Source: Devosia sp. XK-2 (GTDB taxonomy: Bacteria > Pseudomonadota > Alphaproteobacteria > Rhizobiales > Devosiaceae). From it: a stretch of DNA of 64,000 bases. The DNA is taken from the NCBI RefSeq assembly GCF_037113415.1, contig NZ_CP146608.1:2934501-2998500 (forward strand), read 5' to 3'. The number at the start of each line of letters is the position of its first letter. Position 1 is the first letter of the stretch. A program made the translations under genes and the position numbers. Below are positions 52,753-61,300 of the stretch, one piece after another. The notes under the pieces are model-generated. The model was not told where the DNA came from, searched no databases, and saw only the letters and a program-made list of their open reading frames with translations.

Positions 52753-53462
52753 GCTCCGCTCCAATATCCAGTCAACTGCATCTCGACCAAGGCAAATCCG
52801 GCCGCCATAACCAGGACATTGACCAGGGCCGCTTGCCGCCCGAAGCCCGGCAATGTCCGCCAAGCCTGCAGAGCCGTAAGAATGAAGGCCAAAGCCACCA
52901 GCTGGCCAAGCTCGACGCCGATATTGAAGGCGATCATGTTCGGTACGAGGCCGTCGCTGGACAGGTTAAGGTCCTGCAGCTTGGTGGCAAGGCCAAAGCC
53001 GTGCACCAGCCCGAAGCTCAGCACCACGAACTTCTGGTTGGGCGAAAAGCCAAGCAGGCTTTTGAACCCGCCCAAATTGTCGAAGGCCTTGTAGATGACG
53101 GAGACGCCGATGATGGCGTCCACGATATAGGCATCGAGGCGCAGGCCCGAGAGGACTCCGACCAGCAGGGTCAGCGAATGGCCGATGCTAAACATGGTCA
53201 CATAGATGGCCACGTCTTTCAGTCGGAAGAGGAAGAAGAGGACCCCCAGCAGAAACAGCAGGTGGTCATAGCCGGTGAACATGTGCTTGGCCCCCAGATA
53301 GAGATAGGGCCAGAAATGCACGCCGGTCGCCGTTTCCAGAAAGGCCGCGTCGCCGCCGGCCACACCATGCGCCTGGGCGGGGCCGACCAGCGCTGCCGAC
53401 AGGACGAGGACGGCCGGCGCCGCCCGCGCGCTTCGAGCGGGCAGAGCGTCGGCCCGTCTCAC
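52749..53462 (-). CDS. HupE/UreJ family membrane protein
   Basis: 237-residue polytopic protein. The signal-like start is followed, after AQA, by the mature sequence HGVAGGDAAF. HMFTGYDHLLFLLGVLFFLF is the family signature and GLVHGFGLATKLQDL a second conserved His block. HupE/UreJ proteins move nickel or cobalt in characterised cases; related forms are found near other metalloenzyme genes. Here iron supply to the dioxygenase would be a reasonable guess only. It lies between the anchor protein and a c-type cytochrome, overlapping both by 4 bases. Confidence 0.88.
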   Translation of the reverse strand: MRRADALPARSARAAPAVLVLSAALVGPAQAHGVAGGDAAFLETATGVHFWPYLYLGAKHMFTGYDHLLFLLGVLFFLFRLKDVAIYVTMFSIGHSLTLLVGVLSGLRLDAYIVDAIIGVSVIYKAFDNLGGFKSLLGFSPNQKFVVLSFGLVHGFGLATKLQDLNLSSDGLVPNMIAFNIGVELGQLVALAFILTALQAWRTLPGFGRQAALVNVLVMAAGFALVEMQLTGYWSGA

Positions 53463-54016
53463 TCGATGAAGTCCTCGACGCGGTCAAAGTCGAAATATTC
53501 GAACGGTCTGCGATAGAGCTCGTGGCAGCTCTCGCATATCACTTCCAGCTCCTCGACGCGCGCCAGGGTCTCCTCGGGCGGCGCATCCGCAGCTTCCTGT
53601 GCCTTGATATAGGCGTCGTAGGACATCAGCTTGAAGGATTCAAAATCTTCCCACACGGCCTTGTCGGCGAGCGAGACATGCGCGGCATCGGCCTTTTCGC
53701 CTTCCTCGGTATAAGGATTGGCCTCGGCCCGATAGAGACTGGGAAAGGCGTATAGCATCGCCGAGATTGACTGCAGGCGGCCGCGCAGTTCGAGGTCATC
53801 CATCGGCAACGCACCATCAAGGATATCGTGCACGATATCGTTGTGGGCACCGATGCTGTTCATGAGCAACCGGCGGCCAAGTGTTGTTTCCTTTTGCGAT
53901 GTTAATGCGACCATGTCCGCGGTCGCTGCCATCGACTGGGCCCCAACCGGCAGGAAGCTACCGCCAATCAATAGAGCCCCCACAACGGCCACGGCCACCC
54001 ATACCTGCTTTTGCAT
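53459..54016 (-). CDS. Exported c-type cytochrome (c'-like)
   Basis: 185-residue periplasmic protein. The signal peptide is about 1-27, the body all-helical, and the heme attachment motif CESCH at 161-165 sits near the C-terminus, as in cytochrome c' and c556-type proteins. No distal Met ligand can be assigned by eye. Electron transfer with the divergent MsrQ-like heme protein is possible. The ATG at 54016 is chosen with GGAGGA upstream; longer frames lack a signal peptide. Confidence 0.85.
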   Translation of the reverse strand: MQKQVWVAVAVVGALLIGGSFLPVGAQSMAATADMVALTSQKETTLGRRLLMNSIGAHNDIVHDILDGALPMDDLELRGRLQSISAMLYAFPSLYRAEANPYTEEGEKADAAHVSLADKAVWEDFESFKLMSYDAYIKAQEAADAPPEETLARVEELEVICESCHELYRRPFEYFDFDRVEDFIE

Positions 54017-54193
54017 CCTGCACTCCTCCCTTTTGCGGCAGGAAACCAGCGGCGCGGTGAGCGGTCCTGCACAATCGCCCGCAAATCCTGCACCAAAGCG
54101 GAACGGCCGGATCATGCAGACCTCAAGCGGAAACAGGCAGTCCACAGCCGCCACGCCGGCCTATTCTGCTGCGCACAATTGGAGGATGGGAAA

Positions 54194-55096
54194 GTGCCAG
54201 TACACACGCGCCATTGGACGACAAGACTGCCGTGGAGCGATCCGGCAGGACGCTTCTCGGTTCTCAAAGCCACCTGCCTGATCGTCACGACCCTTCCAGC
54301 CGCCTGGATGGCGCAAGAGGTCCTCTCCGGCAATTGGGACTTCCCCTCGCCCTATATCGGGCTCATCTATCATTCGGGCCTGTGGACCACCTATTTCCTC
54401 CTCGCCTCGCTCATGGTCACACCCCTCCGCGCCATTTCCGGTTGGCGACGCCTGGTCCAGCTGCGACGTATGCTGGGCGTGACCTGCTTCTTCTATTGTC
54501 TGCTGCATCTGGTCGCCTGGTTCGGCCTGCGTTTCTGGGACTGGCTGGCCCTGGGCGATGAACTGTTTGGGCGGCTCAGCCTGTGGCTAGCTATCCTGTC
54601 CATGGCCATCCTGTTGGCACTGGCCGCGACGTCCTTCGACGCCGCCATGCGGACCATGGGTGCGCGCTGGAAGCAGCTACATCGGCTGGCCTATGCCGCC
54701 GCCCTGCTGGGCGTGGGGCATTTTCTGCTCTCGCCCGGCTCAGTCCAGGGCACACCCTTTTTGATGGCCGGCCTGCTCGCCTGGGCGCTTGGATGGCGCC
54801 TTCTGGCGCGCCGGTCGCTTGGCGAAAGCCCTTCTGCCATTCTCGGTCTGGGTCTGATTGCCAGCCTGCTGGCCCTGCTGCTGCAGCCCCTTTGGCTGAT
54901 GACAGTGCAGGCAGCGACAGCCCTCTCGCCGGTATCGGCCCTGCTGGACAATCTCAATCCGCAAGTCTGGCAATATCTTGGCATGCCCCCGGTCTGGCAG
55001 CTGCTGGCATGGACCCTGGCCACTGTATCGATTTCACTGTGGAGGCAGGCGAAAACATCACCAAAACCGATATCTACGCCACATTCGATTTCGTGA
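54194..55096 (+). CDS. MsrQ/ferric-reductase-like heme membrane protein
   Basis: 300-residue inner-membrane protein with about eight helices. It resembles the heme-binding MsrQ/YedZ group: LIYHSGLWTTYFLLASLMVTPLR, FFYCLLHLVAWFGLRF and HRLAYAAALLGVGHFLL contain the conserved histidines for b-type heme. No msrP gene is adjacent, so it probably serves another periplasmic partner. The start is a GTG at 54194 with GGAGG 8 bases upstream. The C-terminal 100 residues add further helices, longer than E. coli MsrQ. Confidence 0.82.
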   Translation: MPVHTRHWTTRLPWSDPAGRFSVLKATCLIVTTLPAAWMAQEVLSGNWDFPSPYIGLIYHSGLWTTYFLLASLMVTPLRAISGWRRLVQLRRMLGVTCFFYCLLHLVAWFGLRFWDWLALGDELFGRLSLWLAILSMAILLALAATSFDAAMRTMGARWKQLHRLAYAAALLGVGHFLLSPGSVQGTPFLMAGLLAWALGWRLLARRSLGESPSAILGLGLIASLLALLLQPLWLMTVQAATALSPVSALLDNLNPQVWQYLGMPPVWQLLAWTLATVSISLWRQAKTSPKPISTPHSIS

Positions 55097-55223
55097 TCGT
55101 TTCATGCAAATGATCCGCAAGGTCCGTGCAGGGCTACCGCTCGAAGCCCTGAAAGTATAGGGCTGCAGCGACACAACAGCTGCCTCGAGGGGGAAATCGA
55201 CACAGCGCCGCACATTAGCCAAT

Positions 55224-55245
55224 CCAGAGGATTTATAACCTCTGG
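55224..55245. promoter_or_regulatory. Perfect inverted repeat before the 55.4-kb operon
   Basis: CCAGAGG - ATTTATAA - CCTCTGG, followed by an AT-rich TATATTTTATG. It lies about 140 bases upstream of the secreted-protein ATG. It could be an operator for the four-gene unit or a terminator for the gene before. Confidence 0.5.
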
Positions 55246-55382
55246 CTATATTTTATGCGCTTTGCCGACGAACCGCCACGGGCCGCGGGTGGGAGACCGC
55301 GGGGTGCCGCCCAGCAGCACCATGTTGAGGGAATGAATGGCCGACCCGGAACCTTACGTGTCGGCCGAGGAGAGGAAACAAC

Positions 55383-56432
55383 ATGAAGACGTCTAAGGTC
55401 TTGCTCGCTTGCGCCCTGGGGCTTCTGGTTGCCACGAGCACACCAGTTCTCAGCTTTGCCCAGGCCGCCAACCCCCTGGCCGTTTCGGTGGTCCCGCCGC
55501 CGCGCGCGTTCGCAACTGCCGAAGAACATTTCAACTACCTGAAGCGCCAGGCCAATGGTGGTACGCATCACACTTACGAATCCGTGCCGAAGTGGGAAGG
55601 CCTGTGGGAAGCCAGCTGGAACAGCATCGCGCTCCGTGGCGGCGTCTCGCCGTTCTTCGTGGGCCCCATCCCGCCCGGCCTGGCCGCCGGTGGTGAAGTG
55701 GCCGAGGGCGTGCTGACGCCGGAATACGAAGCCGCGTTCAAGCAACGCCGCGAGAATATGATCGCCTATAACGAACAGCCCTATGACCGTCTCACCACCT
55801 GCGAAGCGACCGGTCCCGCCCGTTGGCTGCTCGAGCCCTACGTGCGTGAATGGGTGAACACGCCGGACCAGTCCTGGTGGTTGAACGATCTGGCCAATGA
55901 GACCCGCCGCGTCTTTATCGACCAGGACCACGAGAATATCGACGGCGCACATTCGCCGACCGGTGACAGCATCGGCTTCTGGATTGATGACACCCTGGTC
56001 GTCTGGACCAATGACATGTGGCCGGCCGATTATTTCCGCGGCTACCCGCCCTTCTCCAATGAGATGGAAATAATCGAGGTTTACAAGCTGGTCACCGAGG
56101 CCAGCGGCATGCAGCGCCTCATTGCCCAGGTCACCTTCTATGACCCGGTCAGCCTCGTGAAGCCGCTTAGCGGCGTATACACCTGGACCAAGGCTGCGGC
56201 CATTGAGGATGCCGGCTACCGCATCCGCCATTGGGACTGCAATACCGGCGTGCAGATCCGCGGTGAGACCGATGAATCGGGCAATCCGCTCACCAGCATT
56301 CGTCTTCCCGGCGAAAGCGGCCTGACCTGGCACCAAATGCGCAACCCCGACCTGCCGGCCGACCTGTCCGGCCAGACCCAGTCACCCGACCAGTTCGATT
56401 TCGACAGCGTGTTCGGCGAGACGTCCGAATAA
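55383..56432 (+). CDS. Secreted hypothetical protein of the DUF6152 operon
   Basis: 349-residue exported protein. The signal peptide is about 1-29 (cleavage after FAQA), followed by a Trp/Asp/Pro-rich globular domain (WEASWNSIALRGGVSPFF, WWLNDLANETRRVFIDQDHE, GDSIGFWIDDTLVVWTNDM). I recognise the type as the secreted partner commonly found before DUF6152 genes, but no function is known. It has two Cys, possibly forming a disulfide. GAGAGGA precedes the ATG. The gene begins a four-gene plus-strand unit. Confidence 0.8.
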   Translation: MKTSKVLLACALGLLVATSTPVLSFAQAANPLAVSVVPPPRAFATAEEHFNYLKRQANGGTHHTYESVPKWEGLWEASWNSIALRGGVSPFFVGPIPPGLAAGGEVAEGVLTPEYEAAFKQRRENMIAYNEQPYDRLTTCEATGPARWLLEPYVREWVNTPDQSWWLNDLANETRRVFIDQDHENIDGAHSPTGDSIGFWIDDTLVVWTNDMWPADYFRGYPPFSNEMEIIEVYKLVTEASGMQRLIAQVTFYDPVSLVKPLSGVYTWTKAAAIEDAGYRIRHWDCNTGVQIRGETDESGNPLTSIRLPGESGLTWHQMRNPDLPADLSGQTQSPDQFDFDSVFGETSE

Positions 56433-56458
56433 CCGCCGCTTCAGGAAAGGCATAGACT

Positions 56459-56920
56459 ATGAAGAAGAACCTTGCCCTGGCTCTCGCCGCCACCGTTACC
56501 CTGGCTACCGCGACTACAGCCTTCGCACACCACAGCTTTTCGATGTTCAATCCAGACGTCGAGAACGTCATTCAGGGGAAGATCGTGCGTTGGGCCTTCA
56601 ACAGCCCGCACACTTTCATGTTGATCGAGGACGCCGACGGAACCGTCTGGGCCTTCGAAGGTGCCGCCCCGCCATCCCTGCTCGGCCGCGCACCGCAGCT
56701 GACCGGCGACACCTTCAAGGTGGGTGACGAGCTTACCGTGATCAGTTGCCCGCTTCGCGACGGTCGCAATGGCGGTGCTGCAGGCCTGTTCATCCTCCCC
56801 GATGGAACAGCCTACAACCCATCTGACGCCGGCTGCCGCGCCAATCAGCGCATGACTGAATGGCCTGAATGGGTCGCCAAGGGCTTCAAGTCGCGCGAAG
56901 AAGCCGAGGCCGCACAGTAG
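56459..56920 (+). CDS. DUF6152 exported protein
   Basis: 153-residue periplasmic protein. The signal peptide is 1-23, after which the mature sequence starts HHSFSMFNPDVENVIQGKIV, the His-His-Ser-Phe opening typical of DUF6152. A single OB-like domain follows (AFNSPHTFMLIEDADGTVWA, VGDELTVISCPLRDGRNGG). The N-terminal histidines may bind a metal such as copper. Function is unknown. It lies 26 bases after the secreted hypothetical gene and before two membrane-protein genes. Confidence 0.85.
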   Translation: MKKNLALALAATVTLATATTAFAHHSFSMFNPDVENVIQGKIVRWAFNSPHTFMLIEDADGTVWAFEGAAPPSLLGRAPQLTGDTFKVGDELTVISCPLRDGRNGGAAGLFILPDGTAYNPSDAGCRANQRMTEWPEWVAKGFKSREEAEAAQ

Positions 56921-56995
56921 CCGCAAAAATGCCGGGGCCGGGGGCATCAGCTTCCGGCCCCATCTCATCCTGGGCAAAAGGAGGGTGCCCGTCAA

Positions 56996-57517
56996 ATGGT
57001 AGAATTTCTCATTGGCCTTAGCCAATCACCGCTCAGCCTGGCCATAGCAACGTCGCCTTGGATCGTGCCGACTATGCAGTCGATCCACATCATGTCGATT
57101 GCGATCATGTTCATTTCGGTGCTGGTAATCGCCCTGCGTGTCATGGGTGTCGCCTGGGGTGGCGTTTCCGTCCGCGGCACCGCAGAACGCTTCGCTCCCT
57201 GGGCATGGACGGCTCTGGCTGCCCTGGGCGCGACCGGCGTAATCCTTATCCTGGCCGAACCCTTGCGCGAGATCATGGCCATCTCCTTCTGGGTCAAGAT
57301 GTGCCTGCTCGTCGCCACAATCATCATCTCCGTCCGATTTCTGCGGGAAGTGCGCAGCAATGACGGATATGCCGTCATAGACGGTCCGGTTGACGCCGCG
57401 ACCAGGCGCAAGGCGATTTTCACCATCGCCATCTTGGTGGCCATCATCTTTATGGGACGCTTCATCGCCTACGACCCCTTGGTCTGGGGTCAGCTCTCTC
57501 CTGTCGGTTCGGTCTAA
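56996..57517 (+). CDS. DUF6644-like membrane protein, copy 1
   Basis: 173-residue protein with four predicted transmembrane helices. SIHIMSIAIMFISVLVIALR and a second FWVKMCLLVATIIISVRFL helix carry the pattern of the DUF6644 family, including a conserved His in the first helix that could bind heme. Its neighbour at 57530 is a paralogue in tandem. The ATG at 56996 has GGAGGG upstream. It probably forms a membrane complex with the neighbour and the two exported proteins (inference). Confidence 0.78.
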   Translation: MVEFLIGLSQSPLSLAIATSPWIVPTMQSIHIMSIAIMFISVLVIALRVMGVAWGGVSVRGTAERFAPWAWTALAALGATGVILILAEPLREIMAISFWVKMCLLVATIIISVRFLREVRSNDGYAVIDGPVDAATRRKAIFTIAILVAIIFMGRFIAYDPLVWGQLSPVGSV

Positions 57518-57529
57518 GCGAGGCTCACC

Positions 57530-58048
57530 ATGGATTTCTCGAGCTTTTTCTATGCGCTGCAGGAGTCAGCTCTGGCTCAATGGGTTAACACGTACGGGGC
57601 CACATACCCGATCGTGGAAAGCCTGCACGTCATTGCCATCGCCCTGGTCTTCGGAACCATCCTGATCGTCGACCTGCGCCTATTGGGACTGGCATCGACC
57701 AACAGACCGTTCACCCGCGTCGCACGGGATCTGCTGCATCTGACCTGGGGCGGTTTCGCACTTGCCATCGTCACCGGTGTGCTACTGTTTCTGCCAAACG
57801 CCGCCAGCATCTACATCAACGTCAACTTTCAGGTGAAGATGATCCTGCTTGTTCTGGCCGGCATCAACATGTTCATCTTCGAACTTGTAACCGCCCGTAG
57901 TGTCGGCATCTGGGATACGACCATCTCCCCGCCCAACGCGGCCCGCATCGCGGGCCTCCTTTCGATCGGTTTCTGGATGACCATTATCGTCTTCGGTCGC
58001 CTTATCGGCTTCACGTCGGTGGCCGATGATCCTTTCGCCTTCATCTGA
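57530..58048 (+). CDS. DUF6644-like membrane protein, copy 2
   Basis: 172-residue four-helix membrane protein, paralogous to the preceding gene. VESLHVIAIALVFGTILIVD aligns with SIHIMSIAIMFISVLVI of copy 1 and keeps the histidine; NFQVKMILLVLAGINMFIFE matches SFWVKMCLLVATIIIS. It begins 12 bases after copy 1 and is followed by a terminator-like hairpin. A heterodimeric heme or quinone-linked unit is possible but not demonstrated. Confidence 0.78.
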   Translation: MDFSSFFYALQESALAQWVNTYGATYPIVESLHVIAIALVFGTILIVDLRLLGLASTNRPFTRVARDLLHLTWGGFALAIVTGVLLFLPNAASIYINVNFQVKMILLVLAGINMFIFELVTARSVGIWDTTISPPNAARIAGLLSIGFWMTIIVFGRLIGFTSVADDPFAFI

Positions 58049-58067
58049 CCAGCCACCTCAGAAACCG

Positions 58068-58094
58068 GAAGCCCGGCTCCATGAGCCGGGCTTC
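58068..58094. terminator. Terminator-like hairpin between convergent genes
   Basis: Perfect 12-bp stem GAAGCCCGGCTC / GAGCCGGGCTTC with a 3-base loop, 19 bases after the DUF6644 copy-2 stop. The T-run is weak, so efficiency is uncertain. It may also serve irr on the other strand. Confidence 0.75.
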
Positions 58095-58106
58095 TGCATT
58101 GGCCAG

Positions 58107-58562
58107 TCACGCCCTACATCGTCGCAATCGAACCACCACTTCCACCCTGTCGACTTCATAGCCGTTGGGCACGCGGGGCAGATCACGAATGGCTGGCTGC
58201 TCGCCGGGAATATCGACGATACGCGCTTCCTCGGTGAGGTAGAAATGATGGTGGTGCGATGTGTCGGTATCGAAGACGCTTCTCATGCCCTCGAACGCCA
58301 GCTCGCGGACCAGGCCAGAGCTCTGGAACTGGCGCAAAGTGTTGTAAACAGTTGCCAGAGAAAGCTCTTGCCCCGCATTGGACGCCTCCAGGTAGAGCGC
58401 CTCTGCGGTCACATGACGGTCCCGACCAATCAGCCGATCCGCCAGGTCAAGCCTTTGCCGGGTGGGTCGGATTCCTGTCATGCGCAGAATAGCGGCCAGG
58501 CAGGCGCGGCGGCTCGGTTCAGCAACATCATGCATCCCCGCCTCAGTGATCTCTGTCTGCAT
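58107..58562 (-). CDS. irr: Iron response regulator Irr (Fur family)
   Basis: 151-residue Fur-superfamily repressor/activator of iron and heme genes. The winged helix is RPTRQRLDLADRLIGRDRHV with ELSLATVYNTLRQFQSSGLV. The Irr hallmark HHHHFY at 103-108 binds heme. The N-terminal heme regulatory motif of Bradyrhizobium Irr (GCP) is absent, as in most Rhizobium-type Irr proteins. GGAGG lies 6 bases before the ATG at 58562. Its placement next to metal-related membrane genes is suggestive. It is divergent from the AraC gene. Confidence 0.93.
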   Translation of the reverse strand: MQTEITEAGMHDVAEPSRRACLAAILRMTGIRPTRQRLDLADRLIGRDRHVTAEALYLEASNAGQELSLATVYNTLRQFQSSGLVRELAFEGMRSVFDTDTSHHHHFYLTEEARIVDIPGEQPAIRDLPRVPNGYEVDRVEVVVRLRRCRA

Positions 58563-58685
58563 CGATTTCCTCCATTGGGCAAAGTCTAGTCCCGCCGGTA
58601 TCGCGCTGGCCTGTCCAAAGCGCTTGCCCTTTTGCACGTCAAGGGTGGAGCGGGGCGTCATCGCCGCCGGAATGGCAAACCAAGC

Positions 58686-58763
58686 ATGCACAATCGTGCA
58701 TATGTACCTTGCAACTGGCGCATATTGCGCTAGATTGTCGCAGCCCCAAGTTTAGAATTAGAA
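58686..58763. promoter_or_regulatory. irr-araC intergenic operator candidates
   Basis: Three elements in 78 bases: ATGCAC-AATC-GTGCAT (58686-58701), GCGCA-TAT-TGCGC (58718-58730) and a tandem TTAGAA-TTAGAA (58752-58763) just before the AraC ATG. The last resembles half of an Irr iron-control element. The two dyads may bind the AraC protein or another dimer. Confidence 0.5.
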
Positions 58764-58765
58764 GA

Positions 58766-59713
58766 ATGATCCAAAACGTCTCCATGCGGTTGCGACCTTT
58801 CGAGGTTGAGCAGACGCATGGAATGTTGAAGCTCGCCGGTGTCCGAGACAAAGAAAGCAGCGACGGGCTGAACTGGCGCTCTTTGTACCTGTCCTCACAG
58901 ACCGAAGCGCCCTTCCGGGGCTCCTTTGTCGCCAAGGATCCCCTTCTGGTTTTTCACCGTCGTCCGATTATCGGCTATTTGGATCTGTACCGCCGCGAAC
59001 AGGTTCACGCACCGACTGGGTCGGTGCGGTTCATTGCGCCGGGCGCGCCGTTCGAGGTAGAACTGTGTGAACCCACCGACACCGTGCACCTGTATCTCAG
59101 ACGAGAGGTCTGGGATGACGTCGCATTGGACTATAGTGGGGCGTCGTCTTCGCAGGTTCCCTTCGTCTCTCGCCTTGTTGAATCCGAACAGGTTCTTTTT
59201 GCGCTTGCAGGCGCAGCGCTGGCATCCATGCGGGCGGGTGTTGCCGAACCGTCCTTCACGGACCACCTTGCCCACAGTATTGCCGCTCACATCATGGGCA
59301 CTCATCTGGGCGTCCGGTCGAGCAGGCGGCCGGTCGGGCCCGGCGGCACGCTTTCACCCGAAGTGGTTCGGGCAATCGATTATATCAACGCCAATTTGGA
59401 TCGCTCGATTGCGCTGCAGGATATGGCCGACGCCGCCTATCGCAGTGCCAGCCACCTCGCCCGAGTATTTGCAGCGGAAACCGGCATGCCGCCCCACCGC
59501 TACCTGATCAACGCCCGCCTCCAGCGTGCGCAACAACTGCTCTCGCGGACCGACCAGCCCATTGCGCAAATCGCCTTCGACTGTGGTTTCAGCCATCAGG
59601 AGCACCTTACGCGTACCTTCCGTCGCTTGCTGAACACGACGCCAGCGGCCTACCGGCGCGAGACCGGGCGCATCGTCTCCTACCCGTTGCCCTCGCCCCA
59701 TCGGCAGACCTGA
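58766..59713 (+). CDS. AraC family transcriptional regulator (second paralogue)
   Basis: 315-residue regulator with an N-terminal ligand domain (EQTHGML, SSDGLNWRSLYLSSQTEAPF, PTDTVHLYLRREVWDDVALD). The C-terminal AraC domain has IALQDMADAAYRSASHLARV, MPPHRYLIN and CGFSHQEHLTR. The paralogue at 41863-42771 shares all of these blocks, so both come from one duplication, and they bracket the aromatic and metal genes. The ATG at 58766 is preferred; 58784 is an alternative. The ribosome site is weak. Targets are unknown but probably lie within the 42-59 kb block. Confidence 0.88.
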   Translation: MIQNVSMRLRPFEVEQTHGMLKLAGVRDKESSDGLNWRSLYLSSQTEAPFRGSFVAKDPLLVFHRRPIIGYLDLYRREQVHAPTGSVRFIAPGAPFEVELCEPTDTVHLYLRREVWDDVALDYSGASSSQVPFVSRLVESEQVLFALAGAALASMRAGVAEPSFTDHLAHSIAAHIMGTHLGVRSSRRPVGPGGTLSPEVVRAIDYINANLDRSIALQDMADAAYRSASHLARVFAAETGMPPHRYLINARLQRAQQLLSRTDQPIAQIAFDCGFSHQEHLTRTFRRLLNTTPAAYRRETGRIVSYPLPSPHRQT

Positions 59714-59733
59714 CACAAGGGCCGCAAACTAGC

Positions 59734-59850
59734 CAGTCCAATAGCCCAGCCTCGCACCAGCGAATATGCTCAAAAACAAACCATTGAAATTGAAGGATGT
59801 TGGACTGGCCATATGTGGCCACGACATTAAATTGTGAGTGTCAGTCCAAT
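59734..59850. repeat. Three CAGTCCAA motifs upstream of serC
   Basis: CAGTCCAAT at 59734-59742 and 59842-59850, and the inverted TTGGACTG at 59800-59807. Between them lie two TGGCCA palindromes (59806-59811 and 59816-59821). They could be binding sites for one regulator or a degraded repeat. Confidence 0.4.
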
Positions 59851-59899
59851 GGCGAAGCACCAAGAATCCATTTGACGGCGCTTCGGCTCAGGCGTATTT

Positions 59900-59952
59900 G
59901 CGGCCTCAGGACATCTCGCCCTAACGCGAGACAATAGGCCTGGGAGGGCCGC
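59900..59952 (+). ncRNA. serC-motif leader RNA
   Basis: Conserved-looking leader immediately before serC. GCGGCCTCAGG pairs with CCTGGGAGGGCCGC around an inner hairpin CTCGC-CCTAAC-GCGAG. The right strand includes the GGGAGG ribosome site. This arrangement and the gene match the serC RNA motif of Alphaproteobacteria (Rfam serC), a presumed cis-regulator of serine synthesis. The match is from memory of the motif. Confidence 0.65.
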
Positions 59953-59957
59953 TTGAT

Positions 59958-61142
<1,185 letters not shown>

Positions 61143-61148
61143 CTTCGG

Positions 61149-61273
61149 ATACCCCCACCCAACCTCCCCCTGACAGGGGGAGGAGCTGATCGAGCTTGCT
61201 GAAACTTAGGTGGCAAACTCGGAGCTACTCCTCCCCCTCCTTCAGGGGGAGGCAGGGTGGGGGTCCCCCTCCA
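61149..61273. repeat. GC-rich dyad repeat, copy C (serC-serA gap)
   Basis: Diverged member of the family at 2287 and 28332. Left half: ACCCCCACCCAACCTCCCCC then TGACAGGGGGAGGAG. Right half: CTCCTCCCCCTCCTTCAGGG, then GAGGCAGGGTGGGGGTCC. The outer GGGGGT/ACCCCC ends pair with each other across about 110 bases. It lies between two genes of one pathway. Confidence 0.8.
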
Positions 61274-61300
61274 ATTCTCGATATTCAGGGACCCACCCAA

